A stretch of 64,000 nucleotides of DNA from an uncultured Eubacteriales bacterium (GTDB taxonomy: Bacteria > Bacillota > Clostridia > Oscillospirales > UBA644): contig CAKSTW010000004.1 of assembly GCA_934501435.1 (NCBI GenBank), positions 124,001-188,000 of the forward strand, given 5' to 3'. The notes beneath the pieces are model-generated. The model was not told where the DNA came from. It made no database searches and was given only the letters and a program-made list of their open reading frames with translations. Positions within the stretch are counted from its first letter, which is position 1. Each line of letters begins with the position of its first letter. Shown here piece by piece: positions 23,814-32,716 of this stretch. A program made the position numbers and the translations under genes.

Positions 23814-25181
23814 TCATTTATCTCCTTGTTTGTTTCTGTTGTTGATTATCGCTTTTTCAAACTGGTCGGGGCTTACGGGACGGTAGAAAAAATAGCCCTG
23901 AACGTATTTGATGCCGTTTTCGCGGAGAATTTCTATCTGTTTTAACGTTTCCGCGCCTTCGCATATAATTTTTACGCCCATGCTTCCCGCCACGCTTACG
24001 ATACTCTTGAAGATACGCAGTCCGAGATTCGTTTCGATGTTTTCCGTTACCGCTCGGCTCATCTTTATGACGTCGACGGAATAATTTTTCAGATCGTCGA
24101 AAGAGGAATATCCGTCGCCGAAATCGTCGAGAGAGATCGAAACGGACGACTCTTTGAGCGTGTTGAGGTTTTTTCTTATTATTGCGGAATCGTAAGGCGT
24201 TTCTTTTTTGTCTTCCAGAACTTCGACCGCGATAAACGACCTGTCGACGCCGCATCTGTCCGCAATTCCGAGAAGTTTTTCGGCAAGTCCCTCTTTGGCA
24301 AGGGTGTTACGCGAAAAGTTTACCGATATATGGCTCAGGTTTTTGCAAATATCCTTATGCAAAGAGACCCAGCGGCAGGTCTTTTCGAAAACGTGACAGT
24401 CAAATTCGGAGTCCATATTGTTGTCTTTTACGACCGAAATGAATTCGTCGGGCAGAATGACTTTTGATGCGCTGTTCAGTCTTGCAAGGACTTCGCCTCC
24501 GACGATATTTCCCGTTGCAATATCTATTATCGGCTGAAATTCAAGGAAGAAATTGTTGTTTTCGATGCCGTTTTTAAGGTTTTCTTCAATAAGAACCCTG
24601 TTGTCGTGGTCGTTCTGGAGATTGTAGTCCCATGCAACGTATTTGCGTGAACTGCTTTTCGCTTCGGTCGCGGCAAGCTTTGCGCGTTCGACCGTCTCTT
24701 CGAAATCTATCGTTCCCGCAGGGATAAGATACGCGCCGAAACTTACCGCGAGGTTCGGGACGGCGTTGGTTTTCGAATAAAGCATCATATCGTATAATAT
24801 CTGGTCGATGGCGGCGTTGAGTTTCGCTTCGCTGCGCCGTGTAAGGATAATGTATTCGCACGCGTTTACTTTCGAAACAAGGTCTCCGTCTCCGTCGAAA
24901 GAGGCAAGCAGCGTTTCTCCGAGGTGCTTATAGGAGAGGGCGCCGCCGTTTTTATTCTTTTCGCCGTCGGACGCGATAACGTATACCATTCCGCAGGGAA
25001 CGCGGCTTATTTTTCTTATTTTATCGTACTTTTTCTGAACGTAAAGCAGAGGTTCGAAGCCGACCGCTTTGTGTCCTCTGAAATTACGGAGCGCTCCTGC
25101 AACGAAAATTATGCAGAATGTGACGAGTATAAGAAATACCGCCAGCAGAATTATTATCGTCAAAAGGTTGCTTTCATTCAT
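23814..25181 (-). CDS. Membrane EAL-domain cyclic-di-GMP phosphodiesterase
   Basis: Predicted to hydrolyse cyclic-di-GMP to pGpG. About 455 residues: one membrane segment (about 7-31), a degenerate GGDEF-like domain (about 50-200) without a GGDEF loop, and an EAL domain (about 210-455). Motifs present are GGEVLARL (EVL in place of EAL), ISVNFSRN, VEVLED, LDDFGDGYSSF, IKMS, CEGAET and QGYFFYRP, so the metal and catalytic residues look intact. MNESNLLTI at 25181 is taken as start (AGGGGG before it); it overlaps the end of the GT2 gene by eight bases, which ties it to the polysaccharide operon. Activity is inferred from motifs only. Confidence 0.88.
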   Translation of the reverse strand: MNESNLLTIIILLAVFLILVTFCIIFVAGALRNFRGHKAVGFEPLLYVQKKYDKIRKISRVPCGMVYVIASDGEKNKNGGALSYKHLGETLLASFDGDGDLVSKVNACEYIILTRRSEAKLNAAIDQILYDMMLYSKTNAVPNLAVSFGAYLIPAGTIDFEETVERAKLAATEAKSSSRKYVAWDYNLQNDHDNRVLIEENLKNGIENNNFFLEFQPIIDIATGNIVGGEVLARLNSASKVILPDEFISVVKDNNMDSEFDCHVFEKTCRWVSLHKDICKNLSHISVNFSRNTLAKEGLAEKLLGIADRCGVDRSFIAVEVLEDKKETPYDSAIIRKNLNTLKESSVSISLDDFGDGYSSFDDLKNYSVDVIKMSRAVTENIETNLGLRIFKSIVSVAGSMGVKIICEGAETLKQIEILRENGIKYVQGYFFYRPVSPDQFEKAIINNRNKQGDK

Positions 25182-26253
25182 CTGTATCCCCCTGAATAAA
25201 TACGGGAAGCCCGAATTTTTCGCCTTTTTGCTTAAGCGACGCTTTCCGTGCCGCCGCAAAAGCGTTTTTTAGGTCTTTTTTGCTTTGCAGTTTCCGCGAT
25301 ATTATCTCCGAAACGAGAGTAAGACCGCCGAACTTAAGAAAGAAAAGTTTATCTCCGAAGCCGAGGTTTTGCGTCCGTCTGTATTCGGCGAGGACTTCCG
25401 CCATACCTCCGATTATCGCTTTTTTCGAAAAACTTTTCGTCTTTCGGTTTTCCGAAATTATATATTTGTAAAAAGAAAACAGTTTTTCTCTGTCGAACGA
25501 ATTTCTGAAATAAACGCCGTTCATAAAAAATTCAGCCTGTCCGTCGCTCATTTTTCCGAGCGTTTTTTCATAAAAGCGCGTCATGCTTTCCTTTACTTCC
25601 GCGTTTTGTCTTTCCGACGGCTTTGCGGTTATCTGCGCCGAATGTCTGCGGTAGAGCATGAGGTAGTCGGGGCAGCAGTCTATCGTTGCGCCGTCGTTAA
25701 GCATTCTTGTCCACAGATCAAGGTCTTCGGAGCAGGTGTGCGACGGGTCGTAGGCGTATTTTTTTATGACTTCCGCCTTTGCGATGACTCCGGGGTGAAG
25801 CACGGGGCAGAAAAAGAGAAACATCGCTTTTATATTTTCGGCGCCGCATTTTCTGCCGACAACGCACGGGGTAATCTCTCCGTTACGGAGAATGAAATAT
25901 TTGCAGAACGAAACGTCTGTTCCGGGGTGCGTTTCCATATACTCAAACTGCTTTTCAAAGCGGTCGGCAAGACATATATCGTCGGCGTCCATTCGCAGAA
26001 TGTATTTGCCGCCTGCAAGGGATATCCCCCTGTTTAACGAACGGGCGAGTTTCAGGTTTTCTTCGTTTGCGAAAACCTTTATGCGGCTGTCCTTTTCGGC
26101 GTATTCCGCCAGAATTGCGGAAGTTTTGTCGGTCGAGCAGTCGTCGATGACGATGACTTCGAAATTTCCGAAAGTCTGGGCAAGGATACTGTCGAGCGTT
26201 GCTCTCAAATATTTTTCGCCGTTATGAACGGCGGTCACGACCGAAATATCCAT
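25174..26253 (-). CDS. Family 2 glycosyltransferase
   Basis: A 359-residue GT-A fold transferase adding a sugar from a nucleotide donor during repeat-unit assembly at the inner face of the membrane. It opens MDISVVTAVHNGEKYLRATL, has DDCSTDKT, and the metal-binding MDADD near residue 95, followed by the acceptor segment CSEDLDLWTRML (ED motif). The C-terminal ~100 residues are basic and may touch the membrane. TAATG overlap with the upstream GT2 gene. Donor and linkage cannot be predicted. Confidence 0.9.
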   Translation of the reverse strand: MDISVVTAVHNGEKYLRATLDSILAQTFGNFEVIVIDDCSTDKTSAILAEYAEKDSRIKVFANEENLKLARSLNRGISLAGGKYILRMDADDICLADRFEKQFEYMETHPGTDVSFCKYFILRNGEITPCVVGRKCGAENIKAMFLFFCPVLHPGVIAKAEVIKKYAYDPSHTCSEDLDLWTRMLNDGATIDCCPDYLMLYRRHSAQITAKPSERQNAEVKESMTRFYEKTLGKMSDGQAEFFMNGVYFRNSFDREKLFSFYKYIISENRKTKSFSKKAIIGGMAEVLAEYRRTQNLGFGDKLFFLKFGGLTLVSEIISRKLQSKKDLKNAFAAARKASLKQKGEKFGLPVFIQGDTDE

Positions 26254-27248
26254 TACCGTCTTCCTTTCAGTTTTTCGCAGACGCGCAGAAAATTATATGC
26301 AGCGCCGAATTTCTTCTTTTTCAGAAGACATAAAGCGATTCTGCTTTTTGCGGTAATGCCCGAAAATTCGACGTTTTCAAGAGCGGTTTTGAAATTCCCG
26401 AAAATGTCTGCCGCATATTTTTTTACGCTTTTATCCCCGTCGGACGCCGCCGTCGCAAAAATCACGAAGAACATGAACGCGGCGTATCTGTCGACCGCTT
26501 TTTCATATCCGTCGGGGGCTTTTTCCGCCTTTTTCAAAGCGGAAACGCCTACGGCAATATCGTCGAAATGCGACGGGCGGTATTTTCTCGACATGGAGTT
26601 GCCGCGGCAGCGGCAGTCGTAAACCGTCTCCGCCGAGATGTAAACGCTTTTTGCCTTGCAATATGCGGGGATAACGCAGTTTACGTCCTCTCCCATGCTC
26701 GCTCTTTCGTCGGCGGAAAGCTGGATATCTTTTATTATATCCCGTCTGAAAACTTTCGCCCAGAGAAAATAGTGCAGGTGGCGCATATCGGGCGTCAGAA
26801 GCATAAGGTCGGTTATTTTTTTTATGTTTTCGCCCGCGTAAAGCCCTTCGGAGAGCTTTTCGGGGTCGTAAACGTCTTTGTCTTTATAAAAATAATTTAC
26901 CGCGAAAGAAATTATATCGGGGTCGTATTTTTCAATTATCTCTTTTGCCTTTTCGAAATATCCGGGCTTTATTTTGTCGTCGCCGTCTACGTTTATTATA
27001 TAGTCTCCCGACGCCGCCGAAACGCCCGCCTTGCGTGCGGAAACAAGCCCTCCGTTCGGCTTGTGTATTACCTTTACCCTGCCGTCTTTTTTTGCGTATC
27101 CGTCGCAGATCGCGGGACACCCGTCGGGCGAGCCGTCGTCGACCGCGATAAGTTCGAAATCGGAAAAACTCTGGCTTAAAATACTGTCGATACATTCGGA
27201 AATATATTCTTCAACGCCGCAGACGGGCACGATCACCGAAAATAGCAT
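26253..27248 (-). CDS. Family 2 glycosyltransferase
   Basis: A 331-residue GT2 enzyme. It begins MLFSVIVPVCGVEEYISECI, has VDDGSPDGC and the metal site NVDGDD near residue 90. The acceptor-side motif is replaced by MGEDVNCVIPAY, the form common in capsule and exopolysaccharide GT2s. Its stop overlaps the start of the next gene by one base. It shares about the same layout as the neighbouring GT2 at 27250-28305, which suggests an old duplication. Confidence 0.9.
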   Translation of the reverse strand: MLFSVIVPVCGVEEYISECIDSILSQSFSDFELIAVDDGSPDGCPAICDGYAKKDGRVKVIHKPNGGLVSARKAGVSAASGDYIINVDGDDKIKPGYFEKAKEIIEKYDPDIISFAVNYFYKDKDVYDPEKLSEGLYAGENIKKITDLMLLTPDMRHLHYFLWAKVFRRDIIKDIQLSADERASMGEDVNCVIPAYCKAKSVYISAETVYDCRCRGNSMSRKYRPSHFDDIAVGVSALKKAEKAPDGYEKAVDRYAAFMFFVIFATAASDGDKSVKKYAADIFGNFKTALENVEFSGITAKSRIALCLLKKKKFGAAYNFLRVCEKLKGRR

Positions 27249-27249
27249 T

Positions 27250-28305
27250 TTAACCTCCGTTTTTCAGGCGGACAAGCAGTTTCTGAAGTCCGATAAGGGA
27301 AAATCTCATGGTCATTGCAAACGCCGCCTGAGTAAACGGCAGTTTCCGCCACGGATAATTTTTAAGTACGGTCCGCAGTCTTTCGGACTTGCAGACTCTC
27401 TTTAAGCGCGCGTTGAGTTCTTTTGCCGAAAGCCCGTTTTGCTTTGCAAACTGAATTTCCTGCATACATACCGCCCGCGCGTACGCCTGATAGAGCCTGT
27501 CGGTATATATCTTATATTTTTCTTCGGGCATTCTTTTTTCGAGGCGGGAGTTTATGCCGTCAACGATAAAACCGCATTTTTCAAAGCGGTCGCTCCGATA
27601 ACTTTTCGAGAGCGATTCGCCGTTTCTGTAATAAAAATAGTATGCTCCGGGAATTCCGACGGCGCAGTCGGTGTGGCTGAGAAAGTCGAGAAGAAAGAAA
27701 ACGTCCTCGCTCGCGACTTCTCTTTCGGATAAAAATTTAATACCGTTTTTCTTTATTACTTCGGAAGAATAAATATTTTTAACGCTGCTGAAACCGTATT
27801 TGCTGTCCTGACTTTCTTCGGGACGCGCACCGCAGATATCGAGCATCAGTCGGTCTATGCCTTCTTTGCCCGAAAAAACGGTATATTCATCAAAGCAGTT
27901 TATATCCTGAACGTCGTTTTCTTTTTCGGTCATTATCCCGCCGATACAGCGAAAGCCGCACATCGCGATCTCTGCGTTTTCCTTTGTCGCGGCAAGGAAG
28001 AGCTGTTCGAACATATCGTTTTTAACGCAGTCGTCCGAATCGACAAATCCGATAAATCTGCCTTCGGCAATTTCCATTCCCGAATTCCGTGCAAAGCCGA
28101 GTCCCGCGTTTTCTTTATGTATGACTTTTATTCTGCCGTCTTTTTTAGCCCATTCGTCGCAAAGCGCGGGACAGCCGTCGGGAGAACCGTCGTCGACAAG
28201 GATTATTTCGATGCTTTTAAGCGTCTGGTTTACAAGGGACGTGATACATCTGTCGAGGTATTTTTCGACTTTGTAAACGGGAACTATTATGCTGACATCA
28301 GCCAT
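27250..28305 (-). CDS. Family 2 glycosyltransferase
   Basis: A 351-residue GT2 enzyme: ADVSIIVPVYKVEKYLDRCI at the start, LVDDGSPDGCPALCDEWA, metal site FVDSDD, and SEDVFFLLDFLSH as acceptor-side motif. The last ~60 residues form a basic, amphipathic tail (WRKLPFTQAAFAMTMRF). One of three successive GT2s, so the repeat unit probably has at least five or six sugars when the GT4 and GT32 enzymes are counted. It overlaps the GT4 stop by eight bases. Confidence 0.9.
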   Translation of the reverse strand: MADVSIIVPVYKVEKYLDRCITSLVNQTLKSIEIILVDDGSPDGCPALCDEWAKKDGRIKVIHKENAGLGFARNSGMEIAEGRFIGFVDSDDCVKNDMFEQLFLAATKENAEIAMCGFRCIGGIMTEKENDVQDINCFDEYTVFSGKEGIDRLMLDICGARPEESQDSKYGFSSVKNIYSSEVIKKNGIKFLSEREVASEDVFFLLDFLSHTDCAVGIPGAYYFYYRNGESLSKSYRSDRFEKCGFIVDGINSRLEKRMPEEKYKIYTDRLYQAYARAVCMQEIQFAKQNGLSAKELNARLKRVCKSERLRTVLKNYPWRKLPFTQAAFAMTMRFSLIGLQKLLVRLKNGG

Positions 28306-29518
28306 TATTTATGACCTCCGCGTAAATTCCGAGAAGTTTTTCGCAGTATGCGTCTGTATCCGAAAACGTTTTCGCGTTTTCAAGGCAGTTTTCTTTCATC
28401 TCGGCAAGTCTTTTCCTGTCGGAAAGGATATCCTTTACCGCCGCCGCGAAACTTTCCGCATCGACCGATTTCGAAAGCACACCCGTTTTTCCGTCTTCGA
28501 CAAGTTCCGCCATTCCGCCCATATTCATCGTTACCGCGGGGACCGCAAGCTGCTGCCCTTCGAGAATTGCCATCGGACAGTTTTCAAAACATACGGACGG
28601 CACCGCGACCGCCTCCGCTCCCGCGATATTTTCGTCGAGCGTTTTGCCGGTCACAAACCCGGTAAGGTGGATATTCGGAATTCCCGAAAGCATTTTTTCG
28701 TCGGGGCCTCCGCCCATTACGACGAAATCGACGTCGGGGAGAAGCCGGGCGGCGTCCTTTAATATCCGGGTTCCTTTTTCGGGGCTTAAGCGTCCCGCAA
28801 AGGCGATATACGGAAAGCCGAAATTATCCTTTATTTTTTCGGGAAGCGATTTCTTATTTACGAAATTATGTATTACCGTCGTGCGGTTTTCAAAAAGGGA
28901 TCGGTTGTCGGCGACGAGTTTAGAATAGAGGAAATTGCTCGGCGCTATAAACCTGTCCACTTTTTTATAAGTGCCTTTTATTTTATAGAATTTCGCCTCG
29001 ATAACTCCGAGGATACTCTTGATCTTCGAGGAGTGGATACATTTGTCTTTTATACAGGCGGACTTCCCTCTGCCGATACATTTTTCGCAGACGCAGTTGC
29101 GGTCGTTATTGTAAAGAAGATGTCCGGGGCATATAAGTTGGTAGTCGTGGAGCGTCCAGACGACGGGAACGTGCCTTTTTTTTGCGGCGTCGATTATCGA
29201 CGGGGTAAGTTGAAAATTTATATTGTTCAGGTGTATAACGTCGGGCTTCATTTCGTCGATGACTTTCCCGATCTTCTTTTTCGACTCGAAAGAATAGATT
29301 ATCTTGAAAGGATAAAGCAGGCGTTCAAGGCTCTTTTTGTGAAAATCCATATTCTGCGTATATTCGCCGAGCCTGTTTTCGACAGTGTTTTTTTCGTCGT
29401 ACATTCCGAAATATTCCACTTCGTGTCCGAGTTTCTTTAAGGTTTCGCCTATCCCGAGCATATAACTTTCGGAGCCGCCGCGCGGGTAGAGAAATTTGTT
29501 GACGATAAGAATTTTCAT
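28298..29518 (-). CDS. Family 4 glycosyltransferase with cysteine cluster
   Basis: A 406-residue GT-B fold transferase. The N-terminal domain has NKFLYPRGGSESYML and WTLHDYQLICPGH. The C-terminal domain has FAGRLSPEKGTRILKDA and the donor-site E(x7)E in PSVCFENCPMAILEGQ. Between residues ~135 and 155 is CVCEKCIGRGKSACIKDKC, a four-cysteine knot seen in a branch of GT4 enzymes and likely a zinc site. Retaining hexosyl transfer is expected from the family; the sugar is unknown. Confidence 0.9.
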   Translation of the reverse strand: MKILIVNKFLYPRGGSESYMLGIGETLKKLGHEVEYFGMYDEKNTVENRLGEYTQNMDFHKKSLERLLYPFKIIYSFESKKKIGKVIDEMKPDVIHLNNINFQLTPSIIDAAKKRHVPVVWTLHDYQLICPGHLLYNNDRNCVCEKCIGRGKSACIKDKCIHSSKIKSILGVIEAKFYKIKGTYKKVDRFIAPSNFLYSKLVADNRSLFENRTTVIHNFVNKKSLPEKIKDNFGFPYIAFAGRLSPEKGTRILKDAARLLPDVDFVVMGGGPDEKMLSGIPNIHLTGFVTGKTLDENIAGAEAVAVPSVCFENCPMAILEGQQLAVPAVTMNMGGMAELVEDGKTGVLSKSVDAESFAAAVKDILSDRKRLAEMKENCLENAKTFSDTDAYCEKLLGIYAEVINNG

Positions 29519-29527
29519 TTTGCGCCT

Positions 29528-30805
29528 CTATAAGCCGAGCGTGCGGGTGTCGTAACGTTCCGCCTGCTTTTTTACTTTGTTTTTATAGCCGTTGCCGATT
29601 ATCAGGACTCCCATGACGGTAGTCAGAAGAGGGTAGTTCATCGTGTTGTCGGTACTTGAAACTATTATAAGATAAACGGTCAGGAGCATTGTTATAAGCG
29701 CGGTGTCCGCGTCGTCTTTCCCGAAATAAGCGGTCCTTAAAACAGTCATCGACAGAAGCCAGAGGATATATCCGAAAAAGCCGAGGTCGATATAAAACTG
29801 CAGGAAGTCGTTATGCACCGCCGAAACCCCGAGGGAGACGACTTCGTTTAACTGATAGGTCAGAAACCCTATTCCGCGACCCGGAAACAGCGGTGAAAAG
29901 TCGTAATATTCATTTACGTGGGAATAGATAAACGCTCTTCCGTTTGTTTCGATCCCCGCCTTTTCCATATAGGTAAAAACGTCGAGTTTTATTACCAGGA
30001 TATACGCGACAAGCAGAATAGTCATGATGAGCATTACGGTGTTTGCCGCGCGTATGACCGCTTTTTCTGAAATTTTCCGAATAAGGAAGAAGATTATCCT
30101 GATCACCGCAACGACCGCGATAGCGACCGTGGCGATACGCTTGAACGCCGCCAGAAAGCAGAAGCAGGTGACTGCAAAAAGCGCCCAGAACCACAGTTTT
30201 TTCTTCGGTTTGTAAAGCATATAAATGATATACGCGCCGAGACAGAACGCAAGTTCGTGAATTTCCGCTTTGACTATCGTTTCGCCCGTATTTTCGGCAA
30301 AACTCAATACGAGTTTGATAAATTCGCCGAAGAACGCGCCGATACCGTCCGACGCAATTATCGTGAGTATCATAAGCAGGTTTGAGGCGAGGATGGAGAC
30401 GAGGTTGAACCAGATACCGTTTTCGCCGAAAACATACATGACGGAGCCTGCGGCAAGCGCGCAGGAGAGAATATTCGTATATACAAGACAGCCCGAAAGC
30501 CCTCTCATTATGGTGGACAGTTCGCTTTTGTCGATAATCCAGACGAGCATCGACGAAAGGACGATGACCAAAAGGGGAACGGCAAAAACGAGCGCCGATT
30601 TAAGGGAGACCGCGGCTTTTGAGATATCGGGTCTTGCAAGAAAGTAAACAAAGGCGGAAAGAACCGTTAAGAGAGCGAAAATATGCCTCAGGGTAACGCC
30701 GATACCGCCGATAAAGACGGCGTCGTTTATAAAGTAATACATCAGAAACAGCACGGCTGTGAAATAACATTTTACGACCGCCTGTACCGCTTTCCCCGTC
30801 GGCAA
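29528..30805 (-). CDS. O-antigen ligase/polymerase family protein (Wzy-like)
   Basis: A 425-residue membrane protein with about 11-12 hydrophobic segments, including a long extracellular loop near residues 265-330 that holds GRAFIYSHVNEYY and PGRGIGFLTYQ, then AVHNDFLQFYIDLGF. These are the RxxxW/H-type residues of Wzy_C/WaaL proteins. It should polymerise the flipped repeat units on the outside. The start codon is TTG at 30805, with GGAGG about eight bases upstream. Confidence 0.85.
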   Translation of the reverse strand: MPTGKAVQAVVKCYFTAVLFLMYYFINDAVFIGGIGVTLRHIFALLTVLSAFVYFLARPDISKAAVSLKSALVFAVPLLVIVLSSMLVWIIDKSELSTIMRGLSGCLVYTNILSCALAAGSVMYVFGENGIWFNLVSILASNLLMILTIIASDGIGAFFGEFIKLVLSFAENTGETIVKAEIHELAFCLGAYIIYMLYKPKKKLWFWALFAVTCFCFLAAFKRIATVAIAVVAVIRIIFFLIRKISEKAVIRAANTVMLIMTILLVAYILVIKLDVFTYMEKAGIETNGRAFIYSHVNEYYDFSPLFPGRGIGFLTYQLNEVVSLGVSAVHNDFLQFYIDLGFFGYILWLLSMTVLRTAYFGKDDADTALITMLLTVYLIIVSSTDNTMNYPLLTTVMGVLIIGNGYKNKVKKQAERYDTRTLGL

Positions 30806-30823
30806 AGTTTTCGCCTCCTTTTA

Positions 30824-32701
30824 TCAGTCTTTTTTCGCTTTTGATTCGAATTCGCGTCTGTTATTTATTGATTCTACAAGCAGCGCTCTCGCGGATCTCA
30901 CTCTTTCCCTGAAAGTTTCCGCAACGCCGACTTCGTATTTTATACCGACGTTTTCGCAGCTTTCTCTTCCGTCGAGATACGTCGCGAAGGTCTGGACTGC
31001 GTCTTCTGCGGTTATCGAGTCGCTCTTGCTCAAAATCACGATATAGTGTGAATTTCCGTTATAGACAAACATTGCGTTCATCTTCGAGAAAACTGTCCGC
31101 AGGTTTTCGGCAAAGAGTTTAAGAACATCGTCGCCGACATTCCGCCCGAATTCCCTGTTTATATCGCGCTGATTTGAGATCATGACGGAGATCATTACCG
31201 TACCGTCGTCGATTATCGTGCGGCTGTTCTTCTGCAGATATTTATCAAAGTAGGCGCGGTTGTAAAATCCCGTTTTTCTGTCGGTGTAGAAGTTTGCGAT
31301 TATAATATCGTTCATTCTTCCGATAAGGATAAGTCCTCCGCAGCAGACGACAACGATAAATACGAACGCGATAACGCTGTAAAGGGTGACGTTGAGGCTT
31401 GCCGTGGTCGATGCGGAAGAAAGTATCGAAATGTTTTTACAGCCGAGATAACCGTTATATTCGCTGTTTGCCACGACGGTCTTGTCGTAAAGGACCGTGA
31501 GTTCGCTGACGACTTCCTTTATCTTGTCCGCGACTTCCTTTTCCGCGTCGGAATATCCCGCTTCGGAAATCTGCGCGCAGGTCTTATCGGACGATGTGCA
31601 GGTGCCGCCGCAGGTTCCCCTGCAGGAATTGAAGGAGTCGATGACGTAACGGCAGTATGCGGTGTCGATTATCGCTATCGCGTCGTTTAAGTCGTGATCC
31701 CTCCATGCGTAGAGGAGTTCGTCGTAAGTTACGGTCTGGTCGACTTTCGTTATTATGTTGCCGTTTCCGTCGGTTATATCCTTGCTGTGAACTTCCTTGA
31801 GAATGTAGTCTGCGGTTATGTTTGTGTTCCCCGACTCTCTCATTTTGAAGACGTACGCTTTGAGGACTTCTTCGATATCGTCGAACATTTCTCTTTCGTT
31901 CGAACCGCTTATCCTGTTTGAGTCTATCCTGCTGTTGTAGGTCGCGTTGAGCAGGCTCTTGCTTTTCGTTATCTGATATTTGTATATCTCGGAATACAGA
32001 TCCTGAAGTTTTACGTTTCTTATAAAGTTGAATTCGTCGATAATATCGTCGAAGGACATTCCCATCTCGGTCGAGCGGTAGTAGGGATAAACGCTGCTTC
32101 GCTGATAGAGAATGTTTACCGTCTGTTCGATATTGCTGTCTATATTTTCGACCATTCTCAAATAATCGTAGTCGTTATTGTATATTTCGCCGATATTATT
32201 GCTTATATGGTCGACGTTTATGTAATTTTCGCCGAATACCGAGAAGTAGGCGTCGAGAATTTCGTCGAGCATCGCCTGCGCAAAGCGGCTTCCCTCGGCG
32301 CTTGTCGCGGTAAAGGCGACAATATATGTCGTCGGAACGTATACGGCGTCCTTCCCTTCGTCGAGCTTGGCGTTTTTCTGCTGTTCCTTGTCGGGGTCGG
32401 GAACTTCGGTTATCGTTATCCTCGACGAGAGTTTATCCGCGGAATACTGATCTGAAAGCGACATCTTTTCAATAGCCTTCGCAAGGATCGCCGAGGATTT
32501 TATCTCGCTTACGTCAAGGGTCGTTCCTATCGGGGTCTTTCCCTCTTCGGCTTCTTTATAGTTGTAGTTTATAACCGCGGAGGCGACATAGGTCTGTTTT
32601 TTGCTCATCGCGAAATAAAAGAGACCCGAAAGAACAAAGGAAACGACGAGGATAAGGGGGAGCAGTCTTTTGATATATCTGAATATTTTTTTCTCTTCCA
32701 T
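30824..32701 (-). CDS. Wzz-like chain-length protein fused to a degenerate GGDEF domain
   Basis: A 625-residue protein of unusual make-up. Residues ~13-31 and ~430-456 are membrane segments enclosing a long extracellular region that begins YVASAVINYNY, as in Wzz/polysaccharide co-polymerases, and contains a cysteine-rich loop CRGTCGGTCTSSDKTC. After the second membrane segment (from ~473) a cytoplasmic domain reads TDRKTGFYNRAYFDKYL and NVGDDVLKLFAENL, the fold marks of GGDEF domains, but the signature loop is GNSHY (549-553). Synthesis of cyclic-di-GMP is therefore unlikely; nucleotide sensing is possible. It is coupled closely with the second Wzz-like gene upstream. Confidence 0.82.
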   Translation of the reverse strand: MEEKKIFRYIKRLLPLILVVSFVLSGLFYFAMSKKQTYVASAVINYNYKEAEEGKTPIGTTLDVSEIKSSAILAKAIEKMSLSDQYSADKLSSRITITEVPDPDKEQQKNAKLDEGKDAVYVPTTYIVAFTATSAEGSRFAQAMLDEILDAYFSVFGENYINVDHISNNIGEIYNNDYDYLRMVENIDSNIEQTVNILYQRSSVYPYYRSTEMGMSFDDIIDEFNFIRNVKLQDLYSEIYKYQITKSKSLLNATYNSRIDSNRISGSNEREMFDDIEEVLKAYVFKMRESGNTNITADYILKEVHSKDITDGNGNIITKVDQTVTYDELLYAWRDHDLNDAIAIIDTAYCRYVIDSFNSCRGTCGGTCTSSDKTCAQISEAGYSDAEKEVADKIKEVVSELTVLYDKTVVANSEYNGYLGCKNISILSSASTTASLNVTLYSVIAFVFIVVVCCGGLILIGRMNDIIIANFYTDRKTGFYNRAYFDKYLQKNSRTIIDDGTVMISVMISNQRDINREFGRNVGDDVLKLFAENLRTVFSKMNAMFVYNGNSHYIVILSKSDSITAEDAVQTFATYLDGRESCENVGIKYEVGVAETFRERVRSARALLVESINNRREFESKAKKD

Positions 32702-32716
32702 ACCGATCTCCCTTCC

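Noticed and set aside
30824..32701. Active diguanylate cyclase
   Set aside because: The GGDEF signature is GNSHY, so cyclase activity is not credible.
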